DNA of 64,000 bases from Cherax quadricarinatus (GCF_038502225.1 NC_091325.1:30249381-30313380), one strand, 5' to 3'. Numbered from the stretch's first letter, positions 32,638 to 46,749 are shown. Made by a program: numbers and translations. Notes: generated by a model not told the origin, from the letters alone.

Positions 32638-35600
32638 TTATCACACTGGCCGATTCCCACCAAGGCAGGGTGGCCCGAAAAAGAAAAACTTTCACCATCA
32701 TTCGCTCCATCACTGTCTTGCCAGAAGGGTGCTTTACACTACAGTTTTTAAACTGCAACATTAACACCCCTCCTTCAGAGTGCAGGCACTGTACTTCCCA
32801 TCTTCAGGACTCAAGTCCGGCCTGCCGGTTTCCCTGAATCCCTTCATAAATGTTACTTTGCTCACACTCCAACAGCACGTCAAGTATTAAAAACCATTTG
32901 TCTCCATTCACTCCTATCAAACACGCTCACTCATGCCTGCTGGAAGTCCAAGCCCCTCGCACACAAAACCTCCTTTACCCCCTCCCTCCAACCCTTCCTA
33001 GGCCGACCCCTACCCCGCCTTCCTTCCACTACAGACTGATACACTCTTGAAGTCATTCTGTTTCGCTCCATTCTCTCTACATGTCCGAACCACCTCAACA
33101 ACCCTTCCTCAGCCCTCTGGACAACAGTTTTGGTAATCCCGCACCTCCTCCTAACTTCCAAACTACGAATTCTCTGCATTATATTCACACCACACATTGC
33201 CCTCAGACATGACATCTCCACTGCCTCCAGCCTTCTCCTCGCTGCAACATTCATCACCCACGCTTCACACCCATATAAGAGCGTTGGTAAAACTATACTC
33301 TCATACATTCCCCTCTTTGCCTCCAAGGACAAAGTTCTTTGTCTCCACAGACTCCTAAGTGCACCACTCACTCTTTTTCCCTCATCAATTCTATGATTCA
33401 CCTCATCTTTCATAGACCCATCCGCTGACACGTCCACTCCCAAATATCTGAATACGTTCACCTCCTCCATACTCTCTCCCTCCAATCTGATATTCAATCT
33501 TTCATCACCTAATCTTTTTGTTTCATCCTTACTCTTTCCTGTATTCACCTTTAATTTTCTTCTTTTGCACACCCTACCAAATTCATCCACCAATCTCTGC
33601 AACTTCTCTTCAGAATCTCCCAAGAGCACAGTGTCATCAGCAAAGAGCAGCTGTGACAACTCCCACTTTGTGTGTGATTCTTTATCTTTTAACTCCACGC
33701 CTCTTGCTAAGACCCTCGCATTTACTTCTCTTACAACCCCATCTATAAATATATTAAACAACCACGGTGACATCACACATCCTTGTCTAAGGCCTACTTT
33801 TACTGGGAAAAAATTTCCCTCTTTCCTACATACTCTAACTTGAGCCTCACTATCCTCGTAAAAACTCTTCACTGCTTTCAGTAACCTACCTCCTACACCA
33901 TACACTTGCAACATCTGCCACATTGCCCCCCTATCCACCCTGTCATACGCCTTTTCCAAATCCATAAATGCTACAAAGACCTCTTTAGCCTTATCTAAAT
34001 ACTGTTCACTTATATGTTTCACTGTAAACACCTGGTCCACACACCCCCTACCTTTCCTAAAGCCTCCTTGTTCATCTGCTATCCTATTCTTCGTCTTACT
34101 CTTAATTCTTTCAATTATAACTCTACCATACACTTTACCAGGTACACTCAACAGACTTATCCCCCTATAATTTTTGCACTCTCTTTTATCCCCTTTGCCT
34201 TTATACAAAGGAACTATGCATGCTCTCTGCCAATCCCTAGGTACCTTACCCTCTTCCATACATTTATTAAATAATTGCACCAACCACTCCAAAACTATAT
34301 CCCCACCTGCTTTTAACATTTCTATCTTTATCCCATCAATCCCGGCTGCCTTACCCCCTTTCATTTTACCTACTGCCTCACGAACTTCCCCCACACTCAC
34401 AACTGGCTCTTCCTCACTCCTACAAGATGTTATTCCTCCTTGCCCTATACACGAAATCACAGCTTCCCTATCTTCATCAACATTTAACAATTCCTCAAAA
34501 TATTCCCTCCATCTTCCCAATACCTCTAACTCTCCATTTAATAACTCTCCTCTCCTATTTTTAACTGACAAATCCATTTGTTCTCTAGGCTTTCTTAACT
34601 TGTTAATCTCACTCCAAAACTTTTTCTTATTTTCAACAAAATTTGTTGATAACATCTCACCCACTCTCTCATTTGCTCTCTTTTTACATTGCTTCACCAC
34701 TCTCTTAACTTCTCTCTTTTTCTCCATATACTCTTCCCTCCTTGCATCACTTCTACTTTGTAAAAACTTCTCATATGCTAACTTTTTCTCCCTTACTACT
34801 CTCTTTACATCATCATTCCACCAATCGCTCCTCTTCCCTCCTGCACCCACTTTCCTGTAACCACAAACTTCTGCTGAACACTCTAACACTACATTTTTAA
34901 ACCTACCCCATACCTCTTCGACCCCATTGCCTATGCTCTCATTAGCCCATCTATCCTCCAATAGCTGTTTATATCTTACCCTAACTGCCTCCTCTTTTAG
35001 TTTATAAACCTTCACCTCTCTCTTCCCTGATGCTTCTATTCTCCTTGTATCCCATCTACCTTTTACTCTCAGTGTAGCTACAACTAGAAAGTGATCTGAT
35101 ATATCTGTGGCCCCTCTATAAACATGTACATCCTGAAGTCTACTCAACAGTCTTTTATCTACCAATACATAATCCAACAAACTACTGTCATTTCGCCCTA
35201 CATCATATCGTGTATACTTATTTATCCTCTTTTTCTTAAAATATGTATTACCTATAACTAAACCCCTTTCTATACAAAGTTCAATCAAAGGGCTCCCATT
35301 ATCATTTACACCTGGCACCCCAAACTTACCTACCACACCCTCTCTAAAAGTTTCTCCTACTTTAGCATTCAAGTCCCCTACCACAATTACTCTCTCACTT
35401 GGTTCAAAGGCTCCTATACATTCACTTAACATCTCCCAAAATCTCTCTCTCTCCTCTGCATTCCTCTCTTCTCCAGGTGCATACACGCTTATTATGACCC
35501 ACTTCTCGCATCCAACCTTTACTTTAATCCACATAATTCTTGAATTTACACATTCATATTCTCTTTTCTCCTTCCATAACTGATCATTTAACATTACTGC

Positions 35601-36205
35601 TACCCCTTCCTTTGCTCTAACTCTCTCAGATACTCCAGATTTAATCCCATTTATTTCCCCCCACTGAAACTCTCCTACCCCCTTCAGCTTTGTTTCGCTT
35701 AGGGCCAGGACATCCAACTTCTTTTCATTCATAACATCAGCAATCATCTGTTTCTTGTCATCCGCACTACATCCACGCACATTTAAGCAACCCAGTTTTA
35801 TAAAGTTTTTCTTCTTCTCTTTTTTAGTAATTGTATACAGAAGGGGTTACTAGCCCATTGCTCCCGGCATTTTAGTCGCCTCATACGACACGCATGGCTT
35901 ACGGAGGAAAGATTCTTTTCCACTTCCCCATGGACAATAGAAGAAATAAAAAAGAACAAGAGCTATTTAGAAAAAGGAGAAAAACCTAGATGTATGTATA
36001 TATATATATGCATGTGCGTGTCTGTGAAGTGTGACCAAAGTGTAAGTAGGAGTAGCAAGATATCCCTGTTATCTTAGCGTGTTTATGAGACAGAAAAAGA
36101 AACCAGCAATCTTACCATCATGCAAAACAGTTACAGGTTTTTGTTTCACAGTCATCTGGCAGGACGGTAGTACTTCCCTGGGTGGTTGCTGTCTACCAAC
36201 CTACT
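32638..36205 (-). mobile_element. RTE-like element R1, nearly complete
   Basis: Minus-strand element with 3' untranslated region (32638-32930), one long ORF (32931-35780 and a little upstream) and a 5' untranslated region (35800-36205). Both ends abut (TA)n arrays, and the 3' end carries a short simple-repeat tail as usual for RTE. Confidence 0.85.
32931..35807 (-). CDS. RTE-like ORF: APE endonuclease and reverse transcriptase
   Basis: About 950 residues without a stop. Endonuclease motifs: ALSETKL, VVGDLNAKVG, LLDYVLVDKRL, ISDHFLVVATL. RT motifs: GGKAAGIDGIK, YKGKGDKRECKNYRGISLL, EQGGFRKGRGCVDQ, FMDLEKAYDRV, GLRQGCVMSPW and catalytic FADD. C-terminal LLYGCEAWVM region. The first endonuclease Asn motif (CLNVRGC) lies upstream of any in-frame ATG, so the true start is unclear. 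Two residues are missing in GKSK..TKRL compared with the copy at 47450. It is the most intact non-LTR polyprotein here. Confidence 0.85.
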   Translation of the reverse strand, partial: NFIKLGCLNVRGCSADDKKQMIADVMNEKKLDVLALSETKLKGVGEFQWGEINGIKSGVSERVRAKEGVAVMLNDQLWKEKREYECVNSRIMWIKVKVGCEKWVIISVYAPGEERNAEERERFWEMLSECIGAFEPSERVIVVGDLNAKVGETFREGVVGKFGVPGVNDNGSPLIELCIERGLVIGNTYFKKKRINKYTRYDVGRNDSSLLDYVLVDKRLLSRLQDVHVYRGATDISDHFLVVATLRVKGRWDTRRIEASGKREVKVYKLKEEAVRVRYKQLLEDRWANESIGNGVEEVWGRFKNVVLECSAEVCGYRKVGAGGKRSDWWNDDVKRVVREKKLAYEKFLQSRSDARREEYMEKKREVKRVVKQCKKRANERVGEMLSTNFVENKKKFWSEINKLRKPREQMDLSVKNRRGELLNGELEVLGRWREYFEELLNVDEDREAVISCIGQGGITSCRSEEEPVVSVGEVREAVGKMKGGKAAGIDGIKIEMLKAGGDIVLEWLVQLFNKCMEEGKVPRDWQRACIVPLYKGKGDKRECKNYRGISLLSVPGKVYGRVIIERIKSKTKNRIADEQGGFRKGRGCVDQVFTVKHISEQYLDKAKEVFVAFMDLEKAYDRVDRGAMWQMLQVYGVGGRLLKAVKSFYEDSEAQVRVCRKEGNFFPVKVGLRQGCVMSPWLFNIFIDGVVREVNARVLARGVELKDKESHTKWELSQLLFADDTVLLGDSEEKLQRLVDEFGRVCKRRKLKVNTGKSKDETKRLGDERLNIRLEGESMEEVNVFRYLGVDVSADGSMKDEVNHRIDEGKRVSGALRSLWRQRTLSLEAKRGMYESIVLPTLLYGCEAWVMNVAARRRLEAVEMSCLRAMCGVNIMQRIRSLEVRRRCGITKTVVQRAEEGLLRWFGHVERMERNRMTSRVYQSVVEGRRGRGRPRKGWREGVKEVLCARGLDFQQA

Positions 36206-36605
<400 letters not shown>

Positions 36606-36703
36606 TATACACGTCAGTGGTGACGTGTACTTAGCTCAGTGGTGACGTGTAGTTTGCTCAGTGGTGACGTGTACTTAGCTCAGTGGTGACGTGTACTTAG
36701 CTC
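36606..36703 (+). repeat. 22-bp tandem array in CR1 leader, copy H
   Basis: Four units of CAGTGGTGACGTGTACTTAG plus CT. The unit matches the array of copy E in opposite orientation. One unit has AGTTTG instead of CTTAG. Confidence 0.85.
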
Positions 36704-36745
36704 TGTGAAGACCCGTTTGTGTGCTCTCTGTGAATCTGAACCAGG

Positions 36746-37711
36746 ATGCCCTCTCTTGAGCAACTTTACCAGCAGCTGAGAGAGGAGCTCAGAGTTGCTA
36801 AGCTGGAGATACGGCGATTAACGGAGTAGAACAAGAGGATTCGTAGTAATCCTCCTGTTGTGAGTCCCCAGGTTAAGAGGGGAGCTTGGTCAGTGGCCGG
36901 GCAACATGGAACCAAGCTGAGGATCAAGAAAACGGTAGGAGAGGCAGAAACAACGAGAAACCAGAAGACTACCGTGGAAACTTCCAACCCATTCTCCGTG
37001 CTACCTGACGAATGTGAGTGTTCTACTGGGAATGCCACAACGAGCACCAAGGAAGCATTGGCAGACGTGAGTGAGACATCCCTAGAAACCCCAACGAAGA
37101 CCATCGAGAACGTCTTGACGAATTCCACAAGTGGTGTAATGCTACCTGACGAAAGTGAGTCGACTACTGGGAGCATCACGAAGGACGACGCCAAGGAAGG
37201 TAAAAACATTGTTGTTGTTGGGGATAGCCAAGTTAGGTACATGGATAGGGCATTCTGCTTGAAGGATAGGAGTAGGAGGCAGAGAGTGTGTTTTCCTGGG
37301 GCTGGGATGAAGGATATTGTTAGCTGTCTGGGTGACATCATGAGAGGTAATGGGAGCAATCCTATTATCTGTCTCAATGCTGGAGGCAACAATGTTGGCA
37401 GACGTAGGAGTGAGGACCTGATTAGCAGGTATAGGTCAGCAATAGAGATAATTAGGAGGAAGGGTGGGAAACCTGTCATATGTGGCATTTTGCCAAGGAG
37501 AGGAGTTGGAAATGAATGGTTGTCCAGAGCAATTGGTGTCAATTGCTGGCTGGACAAATACTGTAAGGAAAATGCGGTAACATTCATTGACAACTGGGAC
37601 CTCTTCTATGGCAGAAATGACATGTATGATAGGGATGGGGTTCACTTATCTAGGTCTGGGGTGGGAGCACTGGCCAATGCAGTGGAGGGAGCTGTTAGGT
37701 CTTTAAACTAG
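36746..37711 (+). pseudogene. CR1 ORF1 (coiled coil plus SGNH esterase), copy H
   Basis: The ATG at 36746 opens the coiled-coil segment; TAG at 36827-36829 replaces the glutamate codon 28, and the frame is then open to 37711. SGNH blocks are GDSQVRYMD, NAGGNNVG and DGVHLSRSGV. The same TAG occurs at the same codon in copy D. Confidence 0.85.
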
Positions 37712-37725
37712 GAATAGTTAGTGGT

Positions 37726-40658
37726 ATGGGTTTTTGCGGGAAAACTGTGAAGTCGCAGGGTAGTAATATGAGTACTAGGAGAACTAGTAATAGGCAAAAT
37801 GAGGTGGATATTGGAAAGTCAGTGGCACTAATTGACAAGGACAGTAATAGGTTTAGTGGAATAACAGAAAAGAGCAGGAAGGGTAAAGAGAGAGGAGGGT
37901 CCTTAAATATTTATTACACAAATAGTCGCAGTGCTAGGAATAAGATGGACGAGTTGAGACTAGTTGCTAGTGCAGGTAACATAGACGTATTTGCCATTAC
38001 TGAGAATTGGTTATTTCAAAAAGTCGGGACATGCCTGCAGAATGTCACATTCAGGGTTTTAAATTGTTCCAAGTAGATAGAAGTGCCGGAAAGGGGGGTG
38101 GGTGGCATTGTATGTCCGAGATCGCTTGAACTGTTGCATAAAAACGGGTATTAAGTCTGAAGTAACACATACAGACTCGGTTTGGATAGAATTTTCAGAG
38201 GGGCATGAAAAATTAATTTTAGTTGTGATATACCGTCCCCCAAATTTAGATAGGGATCAGGGGAGACTACTATGGGAGGAAATTGTTAGGGCCACAAGGC
38301 ACGATAATGTAGTAATTCTAGGAGACTTTAACTTTAGTCATATTGATTGGAATTTCTTGACTGGGAATTTAGAATCATATGACTTCTTAGAAGTAGTTCA
38401 GGATTGTTTTTTGAAGCAGTTTGTGACAGAACCTACAAGGGGTAATAACCTGCTTGACTTAGTTCTGGCAAACAATGAATCCCTTGTTAATAATTTAGAA
38501 GTTTCAGAGGAACTGGGTGCTAGCGACCACAAATCAATTACATTTAGCATTGAATGGAAGTATGATAGTAAGGATAACTCAGTAACAGTCCCAGATTTTC
38601 GCATAGCAGATTACGATGGGCTTAGAGAACACTTATCATCTGTTGACTGGGGTAACGAAGAGAGCTATCAATATGACAGTTTTCTGAACACAATACATGC
38701 TGCTCAAAGAACGTTTATCCCTTATAAAGAAATTAGATCAAATAAAAATGACCCAAAATGAATGAATAATAGGCTGAAATATCTACTAGGGCATAAGAAA
38801 GGAATTTATAGGCGTATCAAAAGAGGCGAGGGTCATCTTATGAATCAGTATATTGACATTAAGAGGGACATTAAAAAGGGGGTAAGAAAAGCTAAAAGGG
38901 ACTATGAAATTAAAGTTGCTAGGGATTCTAAAACTAACCCAAAAAGTTTTTTCCAGGTATATAGAACAAAAGTCAAAGATAAGGTAGGTCCCCTTATAAA
39001 TAACTATGGGCATCTTACTGACAAAGAGAATGAAATGTGCTCGATTTTAAATAATTATTTTCTCTCAGTTTTTACACAGGAAGACACTAATAATATTCCG
39101 GTAATTAATTTTTATAGTGGGCTAGAAGAAGATAAATTATGTAACATCACAGTCACTAGTGAAATGGTTGTGAAGCAGATAGACCGACTGAAGCAAAATA
39201 AGTCACCGGGTCCTGATGAGGTTTTTTCAAGGGTTCTAAAGGAATGCAAAATTTAAGTCTGCGAACCATTAACTAATATTTTTAATTTATCTCTTCAAAC
39301 AGGTGTAGTGTCTGATATGTGGAAGATGGCTAATGTAATTCCTATTTTTAAAACAGGGGACAAGTCGTTACCGTCAAATTACCGCCCAATAAGCCTGACC
39401 TCAATTGTAGGCAAATTATTAGAGTCAATTATAGCTGAGATTATAAGAAGCCATCTCGATAAGCATAGCATGATTAATGATACTCAGCATGGATTCACAA
39501 GAAGCCGGTCTTGTCTAACTAATTTATTAATTTTCTTCAGTAAAGCTTTTGAGGCTGTTGACCACAATAAAGAATTTGATATTATTTACTTAGATTTTAG
39601 TAAGGCATTTGATAGAGTCCCGCACCAAAGACTTTTGAAGAAAGTAGCAGCTCATGGCATTGGGGGAAGGGTGCTCTCGTGGATCGAAACATGGCTCACA
39701 GACAGGAAGCAGAGAGTGTCCGTAAATGGGGTTAAATCCGAGTGGGGATCAGTAACAAGTGGCGTTCCACAGGGATCAGTCTTGGGCCCGTTGTTGTTTA
39801 TAATATATATCAATGATCTTGAAGGAATTACTAGTGATATGAGCAAATTCGCCGATGACACGAAGATAGGTAGGATAATTGGTTCAAACGTAGATGTTAG
39901 GGAACTTCAGGAGGATTTAGACAAACTCTACTCTTGGTCAGAAAAGTGGCAGATGCAGTTCAATGTAGATAAATGCAATGTTCTGAAGCTCGGAAGTGTC
40001 CATAACCCTAGCACTTATAAGTTAAATAATGTAGAACTTAGCCATACAGATTGCGAGAAGGACTTTGGGGAATATGGTAAGCAGCAACCTTAAACCAAGA
40101 CAGCAATGCCTAAACGTACGTAATAAGGCAAATAGATTACTGGGATTTATATCAAGAAGTGTAAGCAACAGAAGTCCAGAGGTCATACTGCAGCTTTATA
40201 CATCATTAGTAAGGCCTCACCTAGATTATGCAGCTCAATTCTGGTCTCCATATTACAGAATGGACATAAATTCGTTAGAAAACATTCAGCGTAGGTTGAC
40301 TAAATTAATACATAACAGTAGAAATCTTCCTTATGAAGAAAGATTGAAGACTCTTAAGTTACATTCACTTGTTAGACGAAGAATGAGGGGAGACCTGATC
40401 GAAGTGTATAAGTGGAAGATAGGTATTAATAAAGGGGAAATTAACAAGGTCTTGAGGATATCTCTCCAAGAGAGAACCCGCCGTAATGGATTTAAATTAG
40501 ATAAGTTTAGATTTAGAAAGGACATAGGAAGGTATTGGTTTGGAAATAGGGTAGTTGATGAGTGGAACAGTCTATCTAGTTGGGTCATTGAGGCTAGGAC
40601 TTTGGGTAGTTTCAAATTTAGGTTGGATAAGTACATGAGTGGGAGGGGTTGGATTTGA
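37726..40658 (+). pseudogene. CR1 ORF2 (APE endonuclease, RT, C-terminal domain), copy H
   Basis: Endonuclease, linker, RT ([36 protein letters not shown] near 39850) and C-terminal domain are recognisable. Breaks: frameshifts near 38010 and 38100, TGA for Trp at 38759-38761, a TAA near 39254, and a frameshift near 40062. Confidence 0.85.
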
Positions 40659-40878
40659 GTGGGACTTGCACATCAGAGCTTATTTCTTGGGTAGCATTGA
40701 AAATTGGGTTGGTCAAATGTTTGTTAGTGGGATAAATTGTAAAGGACCTGCCTAGTATGGGCCAACAGGCCTGCTGCAGTGTTCCTCCTTTCTCATGTTC
40801 TTATATAAGAGAAAATTTTAGAAAGGACTTAATTTTAAATGAGTTCTTGCTAATTGACCAGTTTTACATATTCGGCAC

Positions 40879-40952
<74 letters not shown>

Positions 40953-40999
40953 GGTAGTAGGTTGGTAGACAGCAACCACCCAGGTCAGACAGCAACCAC
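40446..40999. repeat. 554-bp tandem duplication, unit 1
   Basis: 40446-40881 and 41000-41435 match with a constant offset of 554 bases and no visible change. Unit 1 holds the CR1 copy H 3' end, the last 80 bases of a TIR element, a TA array and about 50 bases of RTE 5' end. Confidence 0.9.
40882..40950. repeat. (TA)n microsatellite
   Basis: Between TIR-element end GGCACGACA and RTE 5' end TTCAGGTAGTAGG. Confidence 0.98.
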
Positions 41000-41553
<554 letters not shown>

Positions 41554-41959
41554 TAGACAGCAATCTCGCAGGGAAGTATTACCGTCCTGCCAGATGACTG
41601 TGAAACAGAAACCTGTAACTGTTTTGCATGATGGTAGGATTGCTGGTTTCTTTTTCTGTCTCATAAACATGCTAGATAACAGGGATATCTTGCTACTCCT
41701 ACTTACACTTTGGTCACACTTCACAGACACGTACATGCATATATATATAAATACATCTAGGTTTTTCTCCTTTTTCTAAATAGCTCTTGTTCCTCTTTAT
41801 TTCTTCTATTGTCCATGGGGAAGTGGAAAAGAATCTTTCCTCCGTAAGCCATGCGTGTCGTATGAGGCGACTAAAATGCCGGGAGCAATGGGCTAGTAAC
41901 CCCTTCTCCTGTAGACATTTACTAAAAAAGAGGAGAAGAAAAACTTTATAAAACTGCAA

Positions 41960-44900
41960 TGCTTAAATGTGCGTGGATGTAGTGCGGATGACAAGAAACA
42001 GATGATTGCTGTTGTTATGAATGAAAAGAAGTTGGATGTCCTGGCCCTAAGCGAAACAAAGCTGAAGGGGGTAGGAGAGTTTCAGTGGGGGGAAATAAAT
42101 GGGATTAAATCTGGATTATCTGAGAGAGTTAGAGCAAAGGAAGGGGTAGCAGTAATGTTAAATGATCAGTTATGGAAGGAGAAAAGAGAATATGAATGTG
42201 TAAATTCAAGAATTATGTGGATTAAAGTAAAGGTTGGATGCGAGAAGTGGGTCATAATAAGCGTGTATGCACCTGGAGAAGAGAGGAATGCAGAGGAGAG
42301 AGAGAGATTTTGGGAGATGTTAAGTGAATGTATAGGAGCCTTTGAACCAAGTGAGAGAGTAATTGTGGTAGGGGACCTGAATGCTAAAGTAGGAGAAACT
42401 TTTAGAGAGGGTGTGGTAGGTAAGTTTGGGGTGCCAGGTGTAAATGATAATGGGAGCCCTTTGATTGAACTTTGTATAGAAAGGGGTTTAGTTATAGGTA
42501 ATACATATTTTAAGAAAAAGAGGATAAATAAGTATACAAGATATGATGTAGGGCGAAATGACAGTAGTTTGTTGGATTATGTATTGGTAGATAAAAGACT
42601 GTTGAGTAGACTTCAGGATGTACATGTTTATAGAGGGGCCACAGATATATCAGATCACTTTCTAGTTGTAGCTACACTGAGAGTAAAAGGTAGATGGGAT
42701 ACAAGGAGAATAGAAGCATCAGGGAAGAGAGAGGTGAAGGTTTATGAACTAAAAGAGGAGGCAGTTAGGGTAAGATATAAACAGCTATTGGAGGATAGAT
42801 GGGCTAATGAGAGCATAGGCAATGGGGTCGAAGAGGAATGGGGTAGGTTTAGAAATGTAGTGTTAGAGTGTTCAGCAGAAGTTTGTGGTTACAGGAAAGT
42901 GGGTGCAGGAGGGAAGAGGAGCGAATGGTGGAATGATGATGTAAAGAGAGTAGTAAGGGAGAAAAAGTTAGCATATGAGAAGTTTTTACAAAGTAGAAGT
43001 GATGCAAGGAGGGAAGAGTATATGGAGAAAAAGAGAGAGGTTAAGAGAGTGGTGAAACAATGTAAAAAGAGAGCAAATGAGAGTGGGTGAGATGTTATCA
43101 ACAAATTTTGTTGAAAATAAGAAAAAGTTTTGGAGTGAGACTAACAAGTTAAGAAAGCCTAGAGAACAAATGGATTTGTCAGTTAAAAATAGGAGAGGAG
43201 AGTTATTAAATGGAGAGTTAGAGGTATTGGGAAGATGGAGGGAATATTTTGAGGAATTGTTAAATGTTGATGAAGATAGGGAAGCTGTGATTTCGTGTAT
43301 AGGACAAGGAGGAATAACATCTTGTAGGAGTGAGGAAGAGCCAGTTGTGAGTGTGGGGGAAGTTCGTGAGGCAGTAGGTAAAATGAAAGGGGGTAAGGCA
43401 GCCGGGATTGATGGGATAAATATATAAATGTTAAAAGCAGGTGGGGATATAGTTTTGGAGTGGTTAGTGCAATTATTTAATAAATGTATGGAAGAGGGTA
43501 AGGTACCTAGGGATTGGCAGAGAGCATGCATAGTTCCTTTGTATAAAGGCAAAGGGGATAAAAGAGAGTGCAAAAAATATAGGGGGATAAGTCTGTTGAG
43601 TATACCTGGTAAAGTGTATGGTAGAGTTATAATTAAAAGAATTAACCCTTTGACTGTCGCAGCCGTATATATACGTTTGCGAGGTACCGTGTTTGACGTA
43701 TATATACTCATAAATTCTAGCGGCTTCAAATCAGGCAGGAGAAAGCTAGTAGGCCCACATGTGAGAGAATGGGTCTGTGTGGTCAGTGTGCACCACATAA
43801 AAAAAATCCTGGAGCACGCAGTGCATAATGAGAAAAAAAAAACTCCGACCGTTTTTTTTAATTAAAATGCCGACTTTGTGGTCTATTTTCGTATAGTATT
43901 TGTGGTTGTATTCTCGTTTTCTTGGTCTCATTTGATAGAATGGAAACTATATTATAGAAATGAAGGTGATTTTGATTAATTTTACTATAAAAAGAACCTG
44001 GAAATGGAGCACAAAGTACAGGAAATGTTTGATTTTTGCCGTTGTTCAAAAGTAAACAAATGATGTCATTGTCCAATAAATGTCCAAATAGCTATTCTAA
44101 TACGCAGTCATGAATGGGTTGATGTAATTTTTACAATTATTACAGTATTGCAGTAGTCTGCATAACAGTAAATCTTCTATTTTTTGTTTGAATAAAATTT
44201 CAAAATAAAAAGCAAGAGTTATATCACAGGGACCTGGAGACATGACTGATGAACAAAGAAAATGTTATTTTAGAGCCAGGAATGTCTGCATTGTTCATTC
44301 TGGACCTTATTTTGAAATTGTCGTATTTTTTAATTTTCGTGAAATTGGCCAAATTGCAAATTTCCGACCATGTTATTGGGTAGTTCAAATCGGTAAATGG
44401 GCAGTTTCTTGTACTCAATCGATAGAAAAAATAGAGTTCTGAAGAAATAGTTATGAGTTTGGTTGACTGGAATAACGGAATTAGCCGGAAATAGGGCTCA
44501 AAGTGGGCGAAATTGCCGATTTTTAAATATCGCCGAAGTCGCTAACTTCGCGAGAGCGTAATTCCGTCAGTTTTCCATCAAATTTCGTTTTTTTGGTGTC
44601 TTTACAATCGGGAAAAGATTCTCTATCATTTCATAAGAAAAAATAATTTTTTTTTTTTTTCGAATATTTTGCGACACCAGAAGCAACTTCAGGATTTGGC
44701 CCTTCGACAGTCAAAGGGTATTAAGAGTAAGACGGAGAATAGGATAGCAGATGAACAAGGAGGCTTTAGGAAAGGTAGGGGGTGTGTGGACCAGGTGTTT
44801 ACAGTGAAACATATAAGTGAACAGTATTTAGATAAGTCTAAAGAGGTCTTTGTGGCATTTATGGATTTGGAAAAGGCGTATGACAGGGTGGATAGGGGGG

Positions 44901-45945
44901 CAATGTGGCAGATGTTGCAAGTGTATGGTGTAGGTTACTGAAAGCAGTGAAGAGTTTTTACGAGGATAGTGAGGCTCAAGTTAGAGTATGTAGGAAAGAG
45001 GGAAATTTTTTCCCAGTAAAAGTAGGCCTTAGACAAGGATGTGTGATGTCACCGTGGTTGTTCAATATATTTATAGATGGGGTTGTAAGAGAAGTGAATG
45101 AGAGGGTGTTGACAAGGGGTATGGGGTTAAAAGATAAAGAATCTAACACAAATTGGGAGTTGTCACAGCTGCTCTTTGCTGATGACACTGTGCTCTTGGG
45201 AGATTCTGAAGAGAAGTTGCAGAGATTGGTGGATGAATTTGGTAGGGTGTGCAAAAGAAGAAAATTAAAGGTGAATACAGGAAAGAGTAAGGTTATGAGG
45301 ATAACAAAAAGATTAGGTGATGAAAGATTGAATATCAGATTGGAGGGAGAGAGTATGGGGGAGGTGAACGTATTCAGATATTTGGGAGTGGACGTGTCAG
45401 CGGATGGGTCTATGAAAGATGAGGTGAATCATAGAATTGATGAGGGAAAAAGAGTGAGTGGTGCACTTAGGAGTCTGTGGAGACAAAGAACTTTGTCCTT
45501 GGAGGCAAAGAGGGGAATGTATGAGAGTATAGTTTTACCAACGCTCTTATATGGGTGTGAAGCGTGGGTGATGAATGTTGCAGCGAGGAGAAGGCTGGAG
45601 GCAGTGGAGATGTCATGTCTGAGGGCAATGTGTGGTGTGAATATAATGCAGAGAATTCGTAGTTTGGAAGTTAGAAGGAGGTGCGGGATTACCAAAACTG
45701 TTGTCCAGAGGGCTGAGGAAGGGTTGTTGAGGTGGTTCGGACTTGTAGAGAGAATGGAGCGAAACAGAATGACTTCAAGAGTATATCAGTCTGTAGTGGA
45801 AGGAATGCGGGGTAGGGGTCGGCCTAGGAAAGGTTGGAGGGAGGGGGTAAAGGAGGTTTTGTGTGCGAGGGGCTTGGACTTCCAGCAGGCATGCGTGAGC
45901 GTGTTTGATAGGAGTGAATGGAGACAAATGTTTTTTAATACTTGA
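41960..45945 (+). pseudogene. RTE-like ORF (endonuclease, RT), copy R2, broken
   Basis: Endonuclease is open from CLNVRGC (about 41960) to 43090. A 2-bp loss in ANERVGEM near 43083 shifts the frame, a TAA at 43425-43427 follows IDGIN, the TTAA element interrupts RT at 43645, and a small loss at 44935 shifts it again. RT catalytic FADD (near 45178) and the C-terminal region are intact. Confidence 0.85.
43646..44720. mobile_element. piggyBac-like non-autonomous DNA element (TTAA target)
   Basis: Terminal inverted repeats CCCTTTGACTGTCG (43646-43659) and CGACAGTCAAAGGG (44705-44718) bound 1.07 kb with no transposase. TTAA flanks both sides (43642-43645 and 44721-44724), and uninterrupted RTE copies have one TTAA there. 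The right end has two extra bases (TA) before TTAA. CCC ends plus TTAA duplication are the piggyBac signature. Confidence 0.8.
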
Positions 45946-46184
45946 CGTGCTGTTGGAGTGTGAGCAAAGTAACATTTATGAAGGGATTCAGGGAAACCGG
46001 CAGGCCGGACTTGAGTCCTGGAGATGGGAAGTACAGTGCCTGCACTCTGAAGGAGGGGTGTTAATGTTGCAGTTTAAAAACTGTAGTGTAAAGCACCCTT
46101 CTGGCAAGACAGTGATGGAGTGAATGATGGTGAAAGTTTTTCTTTTTCGGGCCAACCTGCCTTGGTGGGAATCGGCCAGTGTGA

Positions 46185-46503
<319 letters not shown>

Positions 46504-46504
46504 A

Positions 46505-46620
46505 TTGTACCCACGAATGAGTGATATTGATCAATGACAACACTGCGACTACCCAAGGAGTCAAACCCATGCTTCTTTGGCCCTTCTCATAGCGAAAGAA
46601 AACGCATGATATTTTAGACC
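46505..46620 (-). mobile_element. tRNA-derived SINE-like fragment
   Basis: The minus strand has a B-box-like GGTTTGACTCC, a conserved ATGAG(A/G)(A/T)GGGCC block upstream and the tail CAGTGTTGTCATTGATCAAT seen in other copies (46505 and 57646). Confidence 0.55.
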
Positions 46621-46749
46621 CGACAATCCTTAACAATGGTACATCCAGCCAAGCTAGACGTTATATCCTCCATCAAAGGACATAGGGAGGTGTGGACACC
46701 TCTGAGCTAATTTCATTGTACTTCCTGTTTGTGTACTAGCTCAACAAGC

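Larger units (their letters stand above)
36606..40804 (+). mobile_element. CR1-like element copy H, full length
   Basis: Has four leader repeat units, ORF1, ORF2 and a 3' tail ending TTCTCATGTTCTTATAT. It belongs to the same subfamily as copy D. Confidence 0.9.

Noticed and set aside
33130..34860. Plus-strand open frames over R1
   Set aside because: They are shadows of the minus-strand RTE ORF; the same shadow peptides recur at every RTE copy. The same applies to Pro/Ser/Leu-rich frames opposite CR1 ORF1.
43646..44720. A host intron in the RTE ORF
   Set aside because: The ends are CCC/GGG inverted repeats with TTAA on both sides, not GT/AG, and other RTE copies lack it.
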